From Spongiactinospora gelatinilytica (GTDB taxonomy: Bacteria; Actinomycetota; Actinomycetes; Streptosporangiales; Streptosporangiaceae): a stretch of 60,079 nt of DNA. Under the pieces are notes generated by a model that saw nothing but the letters and a program-made list of their open reading frames with translations, was not told the DNA's origin and made no database searches. The stretch is from contig NZ_POUA01000002.1 of assembly GCF_003236385.1 (NCBI RefSeq), forward strand, positions 1-60,079, read 5' to 3'. The position numbers and the translations under genes were made by a program. Of this stretch, positions 7,669 to 15,910 are shown in pieces; positions within the stretch are counted from its first letter, which is position 1; each line of letters starts with the position of its first letter.

Positions 7669-9261
7669 TCAGTTTCCGCGCAGGTCGCGCCGCTGGAAGG
7701 CGAGGAGCCCGGCCAAGGCGAGCGCCGTGGTGACCGCACCGAGCCCCAGCAGCGGGGCCGGATCCACCGGTCCTGTCAGGGCCGGTGGCACATGGGCGAA
7801 GGGCGACAGGCCCTGAATCCAGTCCTCCAACCGCAGTAGTTCGCCGAGCTGGCCGAGCAGGGCGAAGGTGATCAGCGCCGCCCAGGCGAGCCCGGTCAGC
7901 CGGGGGAGCAGCCCGAACAGCAGCATGGCGATCCCGGCCAAGGCCCAGGTGGCGGGCACCTGGACGAGTGCGGCGCCCAGCAGTCGCAGAACCTGCCCCG
8001 CCGGGTCGCCGATCACGATGCCGTGGCCGAGCCCGGCGGCCAGGCCGGCGACGGCCAGCACGGCGGCGCTGCCGGCCAGCGCGATGCCCAGGTGACCGGC
8101 GGCCCAGCGCCGGCGGGGGACGGCGGTGGCCAGCACCGGGTCGGCGCGGATCGCGGACTCCTCGCCGTGCAGCCGCAGCGTGGCCTGGACGGCGTAGCCG
8201 CCTGCGACCAGGCCGAGTACGCCCAGCTCGGCGGCCAGGAACGTATCGGTCATCGCATCCGCCCCGCCGCCCATCCGGGACAGCAGGTCGGCCAGTTGCG
8301 GGTTGTCGCGTACGACGTCGCCGACACTGTGGGCCAGCACGCCGAACAGCGTGCCCACGACGGCGAATGCCACCGTCCAGCCCAGCAGGGTCCCGCGTTG
8401 CAGCCGCCAGGCCAGCGCGACCGGGCTCCTCAGCCAGGCGGCGGCCTCGCGCGGGCCCGGACGGGGAGCGACGAACCCCGCCCCGAGGTCGCGCCGCCTG
8501 GCCAGCAGGGCCGCCACCGCGACCAGGACCAGGCCGCTCGCCGCGAACAGGGCCACCACCCACCAGCGCTCGCCGGCGAAGGCGCGTACCCGCTGGGCCC
8601 AGCCGAGCGGGGACAGCCAGGACAGCGTTTCGATCCGCGCCGCGTCGCCGAGGGCGCGCAGCAGGAAGGCCGCGCCCAGGGTCGCGACCGCGATGGCGTT
8701 GGCCGTACGGGCGTGCGCCGTCAGTTGGCCCGCGACGATGGCGACCCCGGTGAAGGTCCACCCGGCCCCGCTCACCGCCGCGCCGAAGGCGAGCGCGCCC
8801 GCGCCGGGCAGCCCCTGCCCGGCGAGTCCGAGCGCGATGAGCACGCCGGTCAGCAGGTTGGCGCCCGCGGCCATGAGCACCGCCGCGGCGGGCATCGCGT
8901 GCCGGCCGACCGGGCAGGCTCCGACCAGTTCGGCCCTGCCCGCCTCCTCCTCGGCCCGGGTGTGCCGGGTCACGATGAGGATGCTCATCAGCGCGGCCAG
9001 CACCGAGGCCATCGTGGTCACCCGCCAGGCGGTCAACCCGCCCACCGAGGTGGGATCGAAGACGGGCCCGGTCAGCGCCTGTAACGCGGGCGTGGAACCG
9101 ACGGTGACCCCGAGTGCGAGGCGCTGGGCCGCCTGCGGGTACAGCTCGGCGATCGCCGAGGCGCCGGCCACGACCAGCACGCTGATGACGGCGATCCAGG
9201 CGAGCACGGGTACGCGGTCCCGGCGCAGCGCCAGCCGCGTCAGCGTCATCGTGCCGGTCAT
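7669..9261 (-). CDS. ABC-2-type exporter, two-module permease subunit
   Basis: A 530-residue membrane protein with roughly twelve hydrophobic segments in two similar halves, as in actinobacterial antibiotic exporters of the tetronasin (TnrB3) type. The ATG at 9261 overlaps the stop of the upstream ATPase gene (ATGA), so the two are translated together. The first helix follows [21 protein letters not shown] central linker [20 protein letters not shown] separates the halves, and the protein ends in a short basic tail. It pairs with the ATPase at 9258-10142 to form an exporter whose substrate cannot be told from sequence; lipids, ionophores or antibiotics are all plausible. The divergently placed DNA upstream holds no regulator. 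Confidence 0.85.
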   Translation of the reverse strand: MTGTMTLTRLALRRDRVPVLAWIAVISVLVVAGASAIAELYPQAAQRLALGVTVGSTPALQALTGPVFDPTSVGGLTAWRVTTMASVLAALMSILIVTRHTRAEEEAGRAELVGACPVGRHAMPAAAVLMAAGANLLTGVLIALGLAGQGLPGAGALAFGAAVSGAGWTFTGVAIVAGQLTAHARTANAIAVATLGAAFLLRALGDAARIETLSWLSPLGWAQRVRAFAGERWWVVALFAASGLVLVAVAALLARRRDLGAGFVAPRPGPREAAAWLRSPVALAWRLQRGTLLGWTVAFAVVGTLFGVLAHSVGDVVRDNPQLADLLSRMGGGADAMTDTFLAAELGVLGLVAGGYAVQATLRLHGEESAIRADPVLATAVPRRRWAAGHLGIALAGSAAVLAVAGLAAGLGHGIVIGDPAGQVLRLLGAALVQVPATWALAGIAMLLFGLLPRLTGLAWAALITFALLGQLGELLRLEDWIQGLSPFAHVPPALTGPVDPAPLLGLGAVTTALALAGLLAFQRRDLRGN

Positions 9262-10142
9262 CGCCCGGCCTCGTAGTGCCGCAGGAACAGCTCCTCCAGC
9301 GTGGGCGGCCGGCACGTCAGCCCGCGCACACCGGACTCCGTCAGCAGCTTCAGCGCCTTGTCCAGGTGCTCGGTGTCGATGTGGAACCGGACCCGCGAGC
9401 CGTCGGCCGTGAGGTCGTGCACGCCCTCCAGCCGTGCCAGATCGCCGGGGACCCGGTCGAGTTCGGCGCTGATCGAGGTGCGGGTGAGGTGGCGCAGCTC
9501 GGCGAGCGTGCCGGCCTCGACCGCACGGCCGTCGCGGATGATGGTGACCCGGTCGCAGAGGGCCTCCACCTCCGACAGGATGTGGCTGGACAGCAGGACC
9601 GTACGGCCGGCCGCGCGCTCTTCGCGGACGGTCTCGCGGAAGACCGCTTCCATGAGCGGATCGAGCCCGGAGGTGGGCTCGTCGAGCATGAGCAGTTCGA
9701 CGTCGGAGGCCAGGGCGGCGATCAGGGCCACCTTCTGGCGGTTGCCCGTGGAGTAGGTGCGGCCCTTGCGGGTGGGGTCCAGGGCGAAGCGTTCCAGCAG
9801 GGCGGCCTTGCGACGCTGGTCGAGGCCGCCGCGCAGCCGTCCGAGCAGGTCGATGGCCTCGCCGCCGGACAGGGTGGGCCACAGCACGACATCGCCGGGC
9901 ACGTACGCCAGCCGCCGGTGCAATTCCACCGCGTTCCGGTAGGGGTCACCGTCGAGCAGCACGGCTCGTCCCGCGTCGGCGCGCAGCAGGCCGAGCAGAA
10001 CGCGTAAGGTGGTGGTCTTGCCCGAGCCGTTCGGGCCGAGGAATCCGTGTACCTCGCCGGTGCGCACGGTGAGGTCGAGCCCGTCCAGCGCGCGGACCTT
10101 GCCGTAGCGCTTGACCAGGCCACTGATGAGCACGGCAGGCAT
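9258..10142 (-). CDS. ABC exporter ATP-binding subunit
   Basis: A 294-residue nucleotide-binding subunit. Walker A is [12 protein letters not shown], the Q loop lies in [19 protein letters not shown], the signature is the degenerate [15 protein letters not shown] (normally LSGGQ; the GNRQK form is typical of this exporter group), Walker B is [14 protein letters not shown], and the switch histidine is in [17 protein letters not shown]-terminal DUF4162-like tail follows. The ATG at 10142 has AGGGGG 5 nt upstream. It precedes and overlaps the permease gene, forming a two-gene operon for one drug or lipid exporter. Confidence 0.9.
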   Translation of the reverse strand: MPAVLISGLVKRYGKVRALDGLDLTVRTGEVHGFLGPNGSGKTTTLRVLLGLLRADAGRAVLLDGDPYRNAVELHRRLAYVPGDVVLWPTLSGGEAIDLLGRLRGGLDQRRKAALLERFALDPTRKGRTYSTGNRQKVALIAALASDVELLMLDEPTSGLDPLMEAVFRETVREERAAGRTVLLSSHILSEVEALCDRVTIIRDGRAVEAGTLAELRHLTRTSISAELDRVPGDLARLEGVHDLTADGSRVRFHIDTEHLDKALKLLTESGVRGLTCRPPTLEELFLRHYEAGR

Positions 10143-10367
10143 GGGCGCCCCCTGAAGTCAAGATCGGTATGACGTTGCCGACCAGACTTCCCGGCGCTCC
10201 TGGATCGACGGTAACAGCGGCGGAGCCGCCATGCCATACGTTTCCCTGCGCCTTCTTGCCGAGCCGTTGACCAGATGGCCGGCCTGAGGCGAGCTGTGCT
10301 GATGCGCCCGCGCTCCTTGGGCGGCGACGAGCGGCGGTGGCGATGAAGGCGCTGCCCCTCACCCACG

Positions 10368-10487
10368 ATGCTGCCGGTGCCGCTGCCCAAGGCGCTCAAC
10401 CGGGCCTCCTACCTGCCGATCAAGCTGATGCTGCGCTCCTTCGGCGGGTCATGCGAGGTAGCGGAGCCACAGATAGGGCACAACTGA
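10368..10487 (+). other. Coding-like fragment of unknown origin (39 codons)
   Basis: The 360-bp gap between two minus-strand genes holds this short plus-strand reading frame. It begins MLPVPLPKALNRASYLPIKL, and almost every third codon position is G or C over its first 26 codons, as in real genes of this genome; the bias then fades before the stop. I do not recognise the family. It has no ribosome site. The bias and abrupt loss suggest a remnant rather than a functional small gene. The rest of the gap (10143-10367) shows only presumptive promoter DNA of the exporter operon. Confidence 0.35.
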
Positions 10488-10504
10488 CATGCCCGCCCGT
10501 GTGG

Positions 10505-11035
10505 CTAAGCCCGGTTGGCGTGCAGAAGGCGGAGGCTGCCGATCTCGGCCGCGTTCTTGGTGAGTTCGACGTTCACCCACGCGAGTACGTGCCCGAGCGA
10601 CAGGCCGCCGTCGCCGAACCAGGCGCTGCGCTCGGTCGAATCGAGGTCATCGCCGGTCAGCGACCGCAACGCGGCACTCCAGCGGTCATGGCAGCCGGTC
10701 AGCCAGGTCACCGCCGCCCCGGCGGTACCGGGCCAAGGCGTCGCCGCAGCCGCCGCCGACCAGTCGGACCCGCCGTCGCCGAAGCAGGCGGAGTGGGTCT
10801 CGGTCCACCAGAATCCGATGTGCCACATCACCCAGCCGATCGTCGGCACGGGGATCGGATCGGATTCTTCCAGGGCGAAGTCGGCGGCCCAGATCCCGTC
10901 AGGCCGGGGGCGTACGGTCCAGCAGTTGGCGGCCGGTTCCCACAGGGCTTCCTCATCGGTGACCTTGTCCAGGTGCAGGGTCAGCAACGACCAGGACACG
11001 TCGAACTGCCAGCGAATGCGATCGAGCTCGGTCAT
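10505..11035 (-). CDS. DinB-superfamily protein (putative metal/thiol-dependent enzyme)
   Basis: A 176-residue four-helix-bundle protein of the DinB/YfiT type. It opens MTELDRIRWQFDVSWSLLTL, has TIGWVMWHIGFWWTET with a likely metal histidine, and ends with LGHVLAWVNVELTKNAAEIG, the second histidine helix. Members act as bacillithiol- or mycothiol-dependent transferases or have unknown roles. ATG 11035 has no ribosome site, but TAGGGT (11043-11048) lies 7 nt upstream, consistent with leaderless transcription. A broken SARP regulator overlaps its 5' flank, so the gene now sits in degraded surroundings. It is probably a single-gene unit. Confidence 0.78.
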   Translation of the reverse strand: MTELDRIRWQFDVSWSLLTLHLDKVTDEEALWEPAANCWTVRPRPDGIWAADFALEESDPIPVPTIGWVMWHIGFWWTETHSACFGDGGSDWSAAAAATPWPGTAGAAVTWLTGCHDRWSAALRSLTGDDLDSTERSAWFGDGGLSLGHVLAWVNVELTKNAAEIGSLRLLHANRA

Positions 11036-11046
11036 GGGAGAAACCC

Positions 11047-11206
11047 TAGGCAAACCCGGGCGCGGGTCGGCTGCCCGGGAAACCGTTGCCGCAAGGGGTG
11101 CCGCGCCACCGACTCGGTGAGCTCCGCCACCACGCCCGCGGGCTGGCCGAGCTCCGGCTCTCAGTCCAGGCACCGTTCCAGCACGGTGAGCCGCAGGGCG
11201 CAGGCT
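11047..11206 (-). pseudogene. Remnant of a SARP/AfsR-type regulator (BTAD segment) with an in-frame stop
   Basis: The minus strand encodes ALRLTVLERCLD, then a TGA, then EPELGQPAGVVAELTESVAR and HPLRQRFPGQ in the same frame. In intact SARP/AfsR proteins the bacterial transcriptional activation domain reads LRLxxLExxxDAELxxGRxxxLVAELxxLVAxHPLRExL, so this is the middle of that domain. It has stops on both sides and no DNA-binding domain. It shows that a pathway-specific activator, of the kind that controls antibiotic clusters, was once here. Confidence 0.65.
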
Positions 11207-11241
11207 CGCTACAGATCACGGTTCTGATCCGGGACGCAGAT

Positions 11242-11292
11242 AGCCCCTGGTAGAAGGGTTGTCGACCAAGATCAACCGATACGACCAGGGGC
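11242..11292. terminator. Two-part hairpin downstream of the beta-propeller gene
   Basis: GCCCCTGGT (11243-11251) pairs with ACCAGGGGC (11284-11292); inside, GGTTG (11257-11261) pairs with CAACC (11273-11277). It lies 64 nt beyond the stop of the minus-strand gene at 11356 and could terminate it. The long stem with internal loops also resembles the end of a small mobile element, but no transposase or target duplication is visible. Confidence 0.45.
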
Positions 11293-11355
11293 CTGAGTGC
11301 TGTTCTACCGTGCCGTGGTGGCGTTGTCATCCCACAAGGGAACGCCCGGGTGCCC

Positions 11356-12354
11356 TCAGATGCGTACGAAAGCGATGCTGAACGGGAGTTGCGGGATGCC
11401 GTCGCCCACCGGGCCGCCTTTGTCGAACTGGGAACGCACCACGTAAAGACCGCCGTCCTTGCGGACCAGGGTGGTCGGGAGTTGCAGAGCCTGATCGGTG
11501 ATCCGCTGGGTCATCCGGGCCGTCCGGCCGTCCTTGCCGACGCTCCACCGGCTGATCGCGTTGGCGTCGAGGATGGGGTGGGCCACCCACAACGTGCCGT
11601 GACGTAGTTCCATGCCGTCGGACTGGGTGAGGTCTCCGCCGCTCAGCGCGACCCTGCTGACCCTGCCGGAGGGCAGCTCGACGCGGTAGAGGTCGCCGCC
11701 GGACATGTCCACGGTCAGCAGGTAGCGTCCCGTCGGCGCGGCGACGATCCCGTTGAGGGTGATGGCGTTGGGCTGATGCGGGTCCACGAACCCGCCCAGG
11801 TCGAACGCGGGCGTGAGCGGCGCCGGACCGTCGTGGTCGCGGGCCTTCTCCAACTGCTGGGGTGTGACGCGGTAGACCACGGCCCGGCGGCTCTCGGTGA
11901 TGTACGCGGTGCCGTCCGGGGCGATGGCCACGTCATTGACCAGACGATCAGCATCGCCGGAGACCACGAAACGGGCGATCAGCCGGTGGCGTGGAATGTC
12001 GTACACCGCGATCCCGGTGCCGCGGTCCACCACCCACAGCCGCCTGGCCCGGTCGACCTCCAGCCCGAGCGCATGCGTACGCCCGTCCGCGCCCGCGGGC
12101 AGGAACTCCTTCGCGACGCGCTGCCCGCGAGTGACTTTGAAGATCGCACCGCCCTCGAAGGCTCCGACGTAGACATCACCGGTGTGCGGGTCGGCGGCGA
12201 TGCCTTCGGGGTAGACCCGGTCACCGGGAATCTCGAACGCCGTGGAGACACGGCCATGCGTGGGGACTTCCGCCGCCTGGGCGGCGGAACTGATGAACAG
12301 CGATGCGGCGATGGCCGCGACAACCGCGGAACGTCGCCAGGGTGCTCGGTACAT
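11356..12354 (-). CDS. Secreted SMP-30/gluconolactonase-like beta-propeller protein
   Basis: A 332-residue exported protein. The ATG at 12354 is chosen because GAGAAGG ends 5 nt upstream. The signal peptide is RAPWRRSAVVAAIAASLFIS followed by SAAQAAE (cleavage after AQA). The mature part is built of repeated blades such as VYPEGIAADPHTGDVYVGAF, HALGLEVDRARRLWVVDRGT, LVNDVAIAPDGTAYITES and NGIVAAPTGRYLLTVDMSGG, the layout of six-bladed SMP-30-type lactonases. A second, shorter relative lies at 46563-47522. Substrate unknown; metal-dependent sugar-lactone or organophosphate hydrolysis is known in the family. A terminator-like hairpin lies downstream. Confidence 0.8.
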   Translation of the reverse strand: MYRAPWRRSAVVAAIAASLFISSAAQAAEVPTHGRVSTAFEIPGDRVYPEGIAADPHTGDVYVGAFEGGAIFKVTRGQRVAKEFLPAGADGRTHALGLEVDRARRLWVVDRGTGIAVYDIPRHRLIARFVVSGDADRLVNDVAIAPDGTAYITESRRAVVYRVTPQQLEKARDHDGPAPLTPAFDLGGFVDPHQPNAITLNGIVAAPTGRYLLTVDMSGGDLYRVELPSGRVSRVALSGGDLTQSDGMELRHGTLWVAHPILDANAISRWSVGKDGRTARMTQRITDQALQLPTTLVRKDGGLYVVRSQFDKGGPVGDGIPQLPFSIAFVRI

Positions 12355-12423
12355 GCACACCTTCTCTCTGACTTCTGGGCGCTGGTCTCATCCAGCAGGG
12401 CGGTGTGTGAGATCTCTTGTCAG

Positions 12424-12446
12424 GGCCTCGGATTCGGTCCGAGGCC
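12424..12446 (-). terminator. Hairpin terminator of the reductase-nitrilase operon
   Basis: GGCCTCGGA (12424-12432), loop TTCGG, TCCGAGGCC (12438-12446): a perfect 9-bp stem lying 47 nt past the stop of the aldo/keto reductase gene on the minus strand. Confidence 0.7.
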
Positions 12447-12492
12447 GACGGAGCGGCCCTTGACCTCGTCCGAGCGTCCGTTGAAAAGGGGT

Positions 12493-13479
12493 TCAGTCGT
12501 CCAGTAGCTCCATGCGGTCCGGTGCGTAGCGTGCGCCGTGGATGGCGTCGGCCGGGGCGGTGCCGGCGGCCGCTGTGATGTCCGCGGGGGTGAGGGTGAT
12601 CGTGGCCGCCGTGAGGTTCTCTTCGAGGTGGGGGCGGGTGGTCGCGCCCTGGATCGGTACCACGTCCTCGCCCTGGGCGAGTAGCCAGGCCAGGGCGAGC
12701 TGGGCCGGGGTGATGCCGAGGCGTGTCGCCTGCTCGGTGAGGGCATCGACGATCGCGAGATTGCGCCGCAGGTTTTCTTCGGCGAAGCGGGGCTGGGCCA
12801 CCCGGCGGAAGTCGTCGCCGTCGAAATCGCCGGCCGACCGGTATTTGCCGGTGAGGAAACCGCGGCCCAGGGGCGAGTAGGGCGTTATGCCGATGCCCAG
12901 CTCGCGGCACACCCCGAGTTGGTCGTCTTCGATGTCGCGCGACCACAGGGACCATTCGTTCTGCAGCGTGGTGATCGGGTGGACCGAGTGGGCGCGGCGG
13001 ATCGTCTCCGCGGAGGCCTCCGACAGGCCGATGTGGCGCACCTTGCCCTCGGCCACGAGGTCGGCGAGGGCGCCGACGGTGTCCTCGATCGGTACGGCCG
13101 GATCCACCCGATGCTGCTGGTACAGGTCGATGTGCTCGACGCCGAGGCGTCTGAGCGATGCCTCGCAGGCCGAGCGGACGTAGTCGGGCCGGCCGCAGAC
13201 GCCGGTCGTCCGGCCGCCCTGCCGTACCACGCCGAACTTGGTGGCGAGCACGACCTGGTCGCGGCGGCCTTTGATCGCCCGGCCGACCAGTTCCTCGTTC
13301 GCGCCCGACCCGTACGCGTCGGCGGTGTCGAGCAGGGTCACACCGAGGTCCAGCGCGCGGTGGACGGTGGCCAGGGATTCGGATTCGTCGTGGGCGCCGT
13401 AGTAGTCGCTCATCGCCATGCAGCCCAGTCCGAGGGCGCTGACTTCGAGCGGGCCGGCGCGTCGCAGCGGCATGGTCAT
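12493..13479 (-). CDS. Aldo/keto reductase (NADP-dependent oxidoreductase)
   Basis: A 328-residue (beta/alpha)8 oxidoreductase. The catalytic tetrad is visible: Asp and Tyr in [19 protein letters not shown], Lys in VLATKFGV and His in LYQQHRVDP. The C-terminal cofactor loop reads [19 protein letters not shown] 13479 stands one base after the stop of the upstream nitrilase-family gene, so the two form an operon divergent from the amidase. A second in-frame ATG at 13473 is also possible. In this locus it would reduce or oxidise an aldehyde or ketone intermediate; that is inference from context, since AKRs of this group (YakC/tas-like) have broad substrates. Confidence 0.9.
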   Translation of the reverse strand: MTMPLRRAGPLEVSALGLGCMAMSDYYGAHDESESLATVHRALDLGVTLLDTADAYGSGANEELVGRAIKGRRDQVVLATKFGVVRQGGRTTGVCGRPDYVRSACEASLRRLGVEHIDLYQQHRVDPAVPIEDTVGALADLVAEGKVRHIGLSEASAETIRRAHSVHPITTLQNEWSLWSRDIEDDQLGVCRELGIGITPYSPLGRGFLTGKYRSAGDFDGDDFRRVAQPRFAEENLRRNLAIVDALTEQATRLGITPAQLALAWLLAQGEDVVPIQGATTRPHLEENLTAATITLTPADITAAAGTAPADAIHGARYAPDRMELLDD

Positions 13480-13480
13480 G

Positions 13481-14365
13481 TCAGGTCGTCCCGGTCAGGG
13501 GCGTGGCCGGGTCCGACAGCGGCGCGGTGATCGGTGCGTACAGCTCCGGCCGGCGGTCGCGGAACAGGGTCAGGTACCGGCGCTGTGCCGAGAGCCGCTC
13601 GGCCACCAGGGTGGCGCGGATGCTCTCCTCGCGATCGCTGCCCGAAGCGGCGAGGGTGCCGCCGTCCGGGCCGGCGATGGCGCTGTGCCCGAAGAACACC
13701 TGGCCGTTGTCGGTGCCGGTCCGGTTGCAGCCGGCGAAGAACAGCGCGTTCTCCATCGCCCGGGTCTCGCACCGGGCGATGATGCTGCCCTCGGGTACCC
13801 GGCCCGGCTGTACGGCGGCCGCCCACAGCGACAGGATGATCTCGGCGCCGTCGAGCGCCTGTACGCGGGTCAGTTCGGGAAACCGCACGTCGTAGCAGAG
13901 TTGCAGCCCGATCCGGCCGAGCGAGGTGGGGTAGGTGGCGACGCGGTCGCCGGGCACGTAGTACTCCTTCTCGTCGCGGCAGGCGTGCACCTTGTGCTGC
14001 ACCCCGACGATCTCGCCGTCCGGATCGATGAGCACGGCCGCGTTGTACAACAGATCGGGGATCCGCGGGTGCCGCTGCGAGATCCCGGCCACCACGTGCG
14101 CTCCGGACCGCCGGGCCGCGGCGGCCAGCCGTTCCGTGGTCGGGCCGGGCACCGTCTCGGAGGCGGCGTAGAGGCGGCGGGCATAGTCGTCGTCGCGTGC
14201 CGACCGCACGTATCCGGTGTTGCTCAGTTCGGGGAAGACCACCAGTTCGGCGCGGTGCCCGCTCGCTTCGGCGAGCACCAGCTCCGCCATCCGCTCGGCG
14301 TTGCGCTCCGGGGCGAGCATTTCGCTGCTGAACTGCACGAGCGAGACCTGAACGTTCTCCTTCAC
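13481..14365 (-). CDS. Carbon-nitrogen hydrolase (nitrilase superfamily)
   Basis: A 294-residue member of the nitrilase superfamily, which hydrolyses nitriles, amides or N-carbamoyl compounds. The Glu-Lys-Cys triad is present: Glu in [11 protein letters not shown], Lys in [17 protein letters not shown] and Cys in [12 protein letters not shown]. The GTG at 14365 has AAGGGGG just upstream. It is read away from the amidase gene with only 73 bp between, and shares that control region. With an amidase on the other side, the pair suggests that the locus takes in a substrate carrying one or more C-N bonds (for example amide or carbamoyl groups). Nitrilase, amidase and carbamoylase cannot be told apart from motifs alone. 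Confidence 0.87.
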   Translation of the reverse strand: MKENVQVSLVQFSSEMLAPERNAERMAELVLAEASGHRAELVVFPELSNTGYVRSARDDDYARRLYAASETVPGPTTERLAAAARRSGAHVVAGISQRHPRIPDLLYNAAVLIDPDGEIVGVQHKVHACRDEKEYYVPGDRVATYPTSLGRIGLQLCYDVRFPELTRVQALDGAEIILSLWAAAVQPGRVPEGSIIARCETRAMENALFFAGCNRTGTDNGQVFFGHSAIAGPDGGTLAASGSDREESIRATLVAERLSAQRRYLTLFRDRRPELYAPITAPLSDPATPLTGTT

Positions 14366-14389
14366 TGCACCCCCTTCTTCAAAAAACCA

Positions 14390-14410
14390 TATCGCGATAC
14401 CTTCATTTCA
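14390..14410. promoter_or_regulatory. Palindrome and half-site in the nitrilase/amidase divergent promoter
   Basis: TATCGCGATA (14390-14399) is a perfect 10-bp palindrome. TGAAATG on the minus strand (14404-14410) matches the heptamer that recurs as a 21-bp-spaced pair at the other promoters of this locus, but here the second copy is absent. One site in a 73-bp gap could govern both directions. Confidence 0.45.
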
Positions 14411-14438
14411 TCTAGTGGTCTACTGGGAGGAGGTGCCG

Positions 14439-15848
14439 ATGCAGCCCGAAGAGGTGGTGCGTGCCTCGGCCGGTACCTTGGCCGCGGCCTATCGCGGCGG
14501 CCGGGTGAGCCCCATCGACGTGACGCGGGCCGCGCTCGAACGCATCAGGCGGGACAACCCGGCGCTGCGCGCCTACTGCCTGGTGGACGAGGACGGCGCA
14601 CTCGCCCAGGCCGAAGCGTCCCACCGGCGATGGCGGCACGGCGCGGCACTCGGCCCATTGGACGGAGTGCCGTCATCGATCAAGGACCTGTTCCTCACCG
14701 CCGGCTGGCCGACCCGGCGCGGCTCCCGGCGCGTCGACCCCGACCAGCCGTGGACGGTGGACAGCCCGGTCGCGGCGCGGTTGCGCGAGGCGGGCGCCGT
14801 GCTGCTGGGGAAGACCACCACTCCGGAGTTCGGGTGGAAGGCGGTCACCGACAACCCCATCGACGGGGTGACCAGGAATCCGATCGATCCCGGCCTGACC
14901 GCGGGGGGATCCAGCGGCGGCAGCGGCGCCGCCCTCGCCGCCGGGATGGGAACGCTCTCGGTGGCGACCGACGCCGCGGGCTCGACCCGCATCCCGGCCG
15001 CGTTCTGCGGGGTCGTCGGCCTCAAGCCGACCTACGGACGCATCCCCCTCTACCCGGTCAGCGACCTCGACCGGCTCGGGTGCGCCGGGCCGATGGCGCG
15101 GACCGTCGGCGACGTCGCCGCCCTGCTCGACGTTCTGGCCGCCCCCGACGACCGCGACCCGAACGCGATGCCGCCGCCCACCGGCTCCTACCGTGCCGGG
15201 ATGCGGCGCCCGGTGCGCGGGCTGCGCGCCGCCTACTCCGCCACGCTGGGGTACGCCCAGGTCGAACCCGAGGTCGCGAAGGTGGTCGAGGCCGCGGTGA
15301 CCGCGCTGGGCGAGGCGGGCGTCGAGATCCGGGCGGTCGATCCGCCGTTCTCCGACCCGCTGGAAGTCTTCACCGTGCTGTGGTCCACCGGCATGACGCC
15401 GCTGCTGCATTCGCAACTGGGCGGTTCGCCGCACGGCATCGATCGAGGTCTGGCGGAGCTGATCGAACAGGGCTCCCGCTACTCGGTCGCCGACTATCTC
15501 GCCGCGCGCCGGGCCGCACTCGACATCGGTACCGCGATGGGCGCGTTCCACCGCGAGTACGACGTGCTGCTCACCCCGACGGTGCCGATCGAGCCGTTCG
15601 TGGCGGGCCATGACGTGCCGCCGGGCGGCTCCGCGCGTGGCTGGCCGGAGTGGACGCCCTTCACCTTGCCGTTCAGCCTGTCACAGCAACCGGCGCTCAG
15701 CGTCCCCGCCGGGCTGACCTCTCGTGGCCTGCCGGTGGGGTTGCAGATCGTCGGGGCCCGGCACGCGGAGGACCTGGTACTGGCCGTCGGCGCCGCGGTC
15801 GAGGAGGCGCTCGGCTCTACCGCGGGCGCGATCGGCGATTGTGCCTGA
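14439..15848 (+). CDS. Amidase signature-family amidase
   Basis: A 469-residue amide hydrolase. The Ser-cisSer-Lys triad of the family is seen: Lys in PSSIKDLFLTAG, the glycine/serine block TAGGSSGGSGAALAAGMG and the nucleophile in VATDAAGSTRIPAAFCGVVG. The family ending PLGLQIVG appears as GLPVGLQIVGARHAEDLVLA. ATG 14439 has a strong GGGAGGAGG 5 nt upstream; an earlier ATG at 14415 lacks one. It would release a free carboxylic acid from an amide, to be activated by the acyl-CoA ligase that follows 62 bp later. Length is normal. The natural amide is not known. Confidence 0.92.
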   Translation: MQPEEVVRASAGTLAAAYRGGRVSPIDVTRAALERIRRDNPALRAYCLVDEDGALAQAEASHRRWRHGAALGPLDGVPSSIKDLFLTAGWPTRRGSRRVDPDQPWTVDSPVAARLREAGAVLLGKTTTPEFGWKAVTDNPIDGVTRNPIDPGLTAGGSSGGSGAALAAGMGTLSVATDAAGSTRIPAAFCGVVGLKPTYGRIPLYPVSDLDRLGCAGPMARTVGDVAALLDVLAAPDDRDPNAMPPPTGSYRAGMRRPVRGLRAAYSATLGYAQVEPEVAKVVEAAVTALGEAGVEIRAVDPPFSDPLEVFTVLWSTGMTPLLHSQLGGSPHGIDRGLAELIEQGSRYSVADYLAARRAALDIGTAMGAFHREYDVLLTPTVPIEPFVAGHDVPPGGSARGWPEWTPFTLPFSLSQQPALSVPAGLTSRGLPVGLQIVGARHAEDLVLAVGAAVEEALGSTAGAIGDCA

Positions 15849-15871
15849 GCGGACTCGCCAGTATCGTTATG

Positions 15872-15899
15872 CGAAATGGCCAGACTGCACAATGAAACG
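15872..15899 (+). promoter_or_regulatory. Regulon motif site A, upstream of the acyl-CoA ligase operon
   Basis: CGAAATG at 15872-15878 and TGAAACG at 15893-15899 lie exactly 21 bp apart, start to start. The stretch around the second half (ACAATGAAAC) is nearly identical to sites C and D. It lies between amidase and ligase and overlaps the ligase ribosome site, so binding could block both initiation and translation. Confidence 0.6.
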
Positions 15900-15910
15900 A
15901 GGGGGCCGTC

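Noticed and set aside
11242-11292. Inverted-repeat end of an insertion sequence
   Set aside because: No transposase gene, no matching second end and no target duplication are visible nearby; a terminator explains it more simply.
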